Part shown: positions 61,935 through 64,000 of the stretch, piece by piece
Layout: the number at the start of each line of letters is the position of its first letter
Numbering within the stretch: the stretch's first letter is position 1
NCBI RefSeq assembly: GCF_907164555.1
Contig: NZ_CAJQZC010000015.1
Span: forward strand, 47,297 to 111,296
From: Paraburkholderia saeva
GTDB lineage: Bacteria > Pseudomonadota > Gammaproteobacteria > Burkholderiales > Burkholderiaceae
Length of the DNA: 64,000 nucleotides
Direction of reading: 5' to 3'
Notes under the pieces: model-generated
The model's input: only the letters and a program-made list of their open reading frames with translations
The model's database searches: none
Told to the model about the DNA's origin: nothing
Program-made: the position numbers and the translations under genes

Positions 61935-62082
61935 GGTGGTCTCCGGGGCAATCTGGTGGGCGCCCGCCAGCGCTTTTCTGTCGTCGCGGACGAACTTTGA
62001 TCGAACAGTTCATGTATGTGCTCATTTCTGACCGGCGTCTGTCCGGTGCCGGACGCTGAACAGGTTTGCTCTTGCGATGCCG

Positions 62083-62096
62083 GTACGGCACCGTAC
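62083..62096. promoter_or_regulatory. GTACGG palindrome upstream of Spy-like gene
   Basis: GTACGGCACCGTAC is a full consensus copy, yet neither direction has a good YANNNT hexamer at the fixed spacing (minus: TTCAGC; plus: AAACGG). It may act from a different distance or be inactive. No gene was recognised in 62097-62510. Confidence 0.5.
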
Positions 62097-62510
62097 GGAT
62101 TCGTACTGGCGCGAGGCGAAACGGAAGGTTCAATAAGGTTGGACCTGGCGCATGCGCGACTCGTACGTTCGGGGAGCGTCAAAGTACCAGAGGGCGATCG
62201 CATCGGCTTAACTGTCTGTCCGATTGATTCTCTTCAACTGCCTTGTTGGGTTCACGAGGTGAGCGTTTGTATTGTGGGGTGGTCGAGAGAGTCTTTGCGT
62301 GGCCGCGTGGGGCTCATGAAGGCCGCGAGTGATTCTTGCGCGTTAGTGTCCCAGGACAGGACGCGGGTCTTCTCGCGGCGTGGCTCCGCGATAAGGCATA
62401 CACCGACAGGGCGCCGCGGATATAAAGAGTCCCGCGGAGTCGTGCGGCTCATGCCACAGTCTGAACGCGCAGGGTGAATGTCGACACCAGTGGCGGGCGC
62501 CGCCTGGGAT

Positions 62511-62828
62511 TCAACGCTTCGGTCCCCTCATACCCTCGGTTTCCATCGCAGCGTTCCGCTCTTCGCAGGCCTCAATGGGTTCCATAGTCTCGTCGATGGA
62601 AGCTGTCGCGCGTTCTGTGGCCGCCTTCGTTTCGTCAACGGTGGAGCCGAGTCCTCCGTCGTCGTCGCCCGGGGGCTCCAGCATGTCTCGAAGCATGGCC
62701 TCCAACTCCGCTGTGTCCCACGGCGCATCATGCTGCTCTTTCTTCTTTATGTAGTGCCTGATTTCTGTGTCCTGGTCCGGAGTCAAGGGAAGACCGCGAA
62801 ATGTGCTTTGAGGGGTAGCGTCAGTCAT
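62511..62828 (-). CDS. hypothetical acidic protein
   Basis: 105 aa from MTDATPQSTFRGLPLTPDQD. The first half, LTPDQDTEIRHYIKKKEQHDAPWDTAELEAMLRDMLEPP, looks like a small folded domain. The second half is acidic and low-complexity (DDDGGLGSTVDETKAATERATASIDETMEP). GGAG precedes the ATG at 62828. No family recognised; similar small proteins occur in Burkholderia stress loci. Soluble. The gap 62829-63206 holds no other gene seen. Confidence 0.6.
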   Translation of the reverse strand: MTDATPQSTFRGLPLTPDQDTEIRHYIKKKEQHDAPWDTAELEAMLRDMLEPPGDDDGGLGSTVDETKAATERATASIDETMEPIEACEERNAAMETEGMRGPKR

Positions 62829-63206
62829 GGTCTTGCTCCGGAATTTATCCCATTTCGAGTGTAGCCCTGTTGTGGCCAAAGAGCCTCAACTATCGGTCTA
62901 AGCCAAGACTGACCGGTCCAGGCGCACGGGCTCGTCCAGCGAGCGGACGTTGCTATCGGCACAGATACCAGCCGGGTGCTTTGGGCAGTTACTGCATCGT
63001 GCAAGCAATCTCCCGGCGGGACAACGTCACGCAATGACATGGTTCGGCGTCAGCATGACACGAGAAAGTCATTGCGTATTCGCACATGAAGCGTCTAATG
63101 AAGCATGCGTGCAGCCTTCATCGGCTGTTGTCCGTACAAAAAACACCCCCCAGCATACCGTTGCGCAGTGAGCGTCAGTCGGCGCTCCGTTCGCAAGGAG
63201 CAGGTC

Positions 63207-63611
63207 ATGCAATATCCGCTGTATGTTCACCGCGATAGCAATACTGGTTTTCGCGCCAGTTTCCCCGACTTTCCCAACGCCGATGCGAGTGGCTATTCGT
63301 TTGACGAACTGACGCGCAACGCTCAGGCGGTAGTGGAGTTGATGTATGACCACAGCGATCAGCTCATACCCGCACCCACCTGCAATACATCGGAATTGCA
63401 CGTGCTCGACATGGACGACGGCGAAGGAATCTGGATGTTTGTCGATATCAACCTCGCACGGGTTACCTCGAAAGCCGTAGGCCTTCAACTCAGCCTGCTT
63501 GAGAGTCTGCTTCAGCAAGTCGATGCAGCAGCAAAAGAACGACACATGACACGCTCTGCGTTCATCACACTGGCTGCCGTGCATGAACTGGAGAATCGAC
63601 AAAGCAGATAA
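63207..63611 (+). CDS. HicB-like antitoxin domain protein
   Basis: 134 aa. MQYPLYVHRDSNTGFRASFPDFPNADASGYSFDELTRNAQAVVELM is the HicB-type partial RNase H fold. The C-terminal LLQQVDAAAKERHMTRSAFITLAAVHELENR is a ribbon-helix-helix-like DNA-binding tail. AAGGAG lies six bases before the ATG. No HicA toxin gene is visible on either side, so it is an orphan. It may act as a repressor rather than an antitoxin. The gap to 63961 contains a possible 34-codon acidic frame (63791-63895) that I do not support as a gene. Confidence 0.8.
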   Translation: MQYPLYVHRDSNTGFRASFPDFPNADASGYSFDELTRNAQAVVELMYDHSDQLIPAPTCNTSELHVLDMDDGEGIWMFVDINLARVTSKAVGLQLSLLESLLQQVDAAAKERHMTRSAFITLAAVHELENRQSR

Positions 63612-63961
63612 TCGTCCTGCTGGCCGGCCGCCTGGCGGTCTCTCGCCGATGCATGACACTCTTCACGTTGCGACGGCCGTTACAACTTGAATTCCAACTT
63701 GCGATGCGGCGCTTCGACTCAACTATGAAGATGAGGGCGGCCGCAACAGGCGATTGGCGAACCAGTTTGTCTCACAGTGAGAGAGCAGCGTGATAGATGA
63801 ACGTGTGAATGCGGAAGAAATAAAAGAAATAGCGGAAAGCAAGAAGGATGGAGAAGCAGCAGAGACCGCGACGGATGACGAAGTAATACGGTAGTCCCCC
63901 CGAGAATTAACGGGTGTTCAAGGTAGAATTTTCTAGCAGCAGGATCAACAGGAAATTTTGC

Positions 63962-64000
63962 ATGAAGACGTCCAGATTCACGGAAAGCCAGATCATCGGA
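63962..64000 (+). CDS. IS3 family OrfA transposase, 5' end (partial)
   Basis: The last 13 codons in the window read MKTSRFTESQIIG, the characteristic start of IS3-family OrfA proteins (MKTSRFTESQIVAIL...). Upstream sequence around 63895-63960, with CCCCCCGAG and GGTAGAATTTTC, looks like the left end of such an element. The rest lies beyond the window. Confidence 0.75.
   Translation, partial: MKTSRFTESQIIG

Noticed and set aside
62016..62477. 153-codon frame downstream of the palindrome at 62083
   Set aside because: It covers the palindrome itself, has no ribosome site and no recognisable domain.
63791..63895. 34-codon acidic frame before the IS3 element
   Set aside because: Starts with GTG after a weak GA-rich stretch, low complexity, no homologue seen in the window.

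Overview
The window looks like a chromosome or chromid segment of Burkholderia sensu lato (Paraburkholderia, Caballeronia or Burkholderia). It is GC-rich. The OmpC-type porin with SSVTLFGVIDAG, the IS21/IS110/IS30/IS3 elements, the DUF3309/DUF3096/PRC-barrel genes and the split Pnt transhydrogenase are all familiar from that group. This assignment rests on recognising families, not on a search.

Region 1 (1-5.9 kb) is a plus-strand sugar-acid operon: the tail of a sugar ABC permease, an SDR dehydrogenase, a DHDPS-type aldolase/dehydratase, an ABC ATPase, an enolase-superfamily acid-sugar dehydratase, 2-dehydro-3-deoxygalactonokinase and the matching phosphate aldolase. Together they import a sugar or sugar acid and convert it to pyruvate and a triose phosphate. 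Region 2 (6.0-17.7 kb) is a peripheral catabolic cluster: MFS transporter, C45 acyltransferase/peptidase, two aldehyde dehydrogenases, a carotenoid-oxygenase-family dioxygenase, a SxxK serine hydrolase, a LysR regulator, an MFS remnant and a porin. Three copies of GGAACG-N3-CGTTCC lie between its transcription units and may tie them to one regulator.

Region 3 (18.1-24.2 kb) is a mobile-element graveyard. A frameshifted IS30 transposase is followed by an IS110 transposase split by a complete IS21-family element (50-bp ends, 5-bp target duplication). The IS110 gene is then fused to the 3' part of a group II intron. A cluster of 12-bp repeats and a decayed IS3 remnant complete it.

Region 4 (24.5-63.6 kb) is a large stress, low-oxygen and energy-maintenance island resembling the low-oxygen-activated (lxa) type locus known from Burkholderia. 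It holds CBS, CsbD, SYLF, PRC-barrel, DUF3309 and DUF3096 proteins, a Crp/Fnr regulator, CbpA/CbpM, an NRAMP transporter, Acs with an acetate permease, a universal stress protein with a flippase, a sensor kinase, a slipin, phosphoglucomutase and a proton P-type ATPase. It also holds a HisKA-REC-REC-FixJ-type hybrid regulator, a hemerythrin protein, an alcohol dehydrogenase/aldehyde dehydrogenase/transhydrogenase operon and periplasmic stress proteins. A short gene module is duplicated at 26-29 kb and 55-61 kb, with several decaying copies. Many intergenic regions carry the palindrome GTACGG-N2-CCGTAC. In most cases a -10-like hexamer (YANNNT) starts 22 bp after its end, which predicts one activator bound at -41.5. 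A second repeated element, GAGTAGTTTCCGAGGC, precedes the hemerythrin and alcohol dehydrogenase genes and resembles FixJ sites. An IS3 orfA begins at the right edge.

No rRNA, tRNA or CRISPR array was seen.
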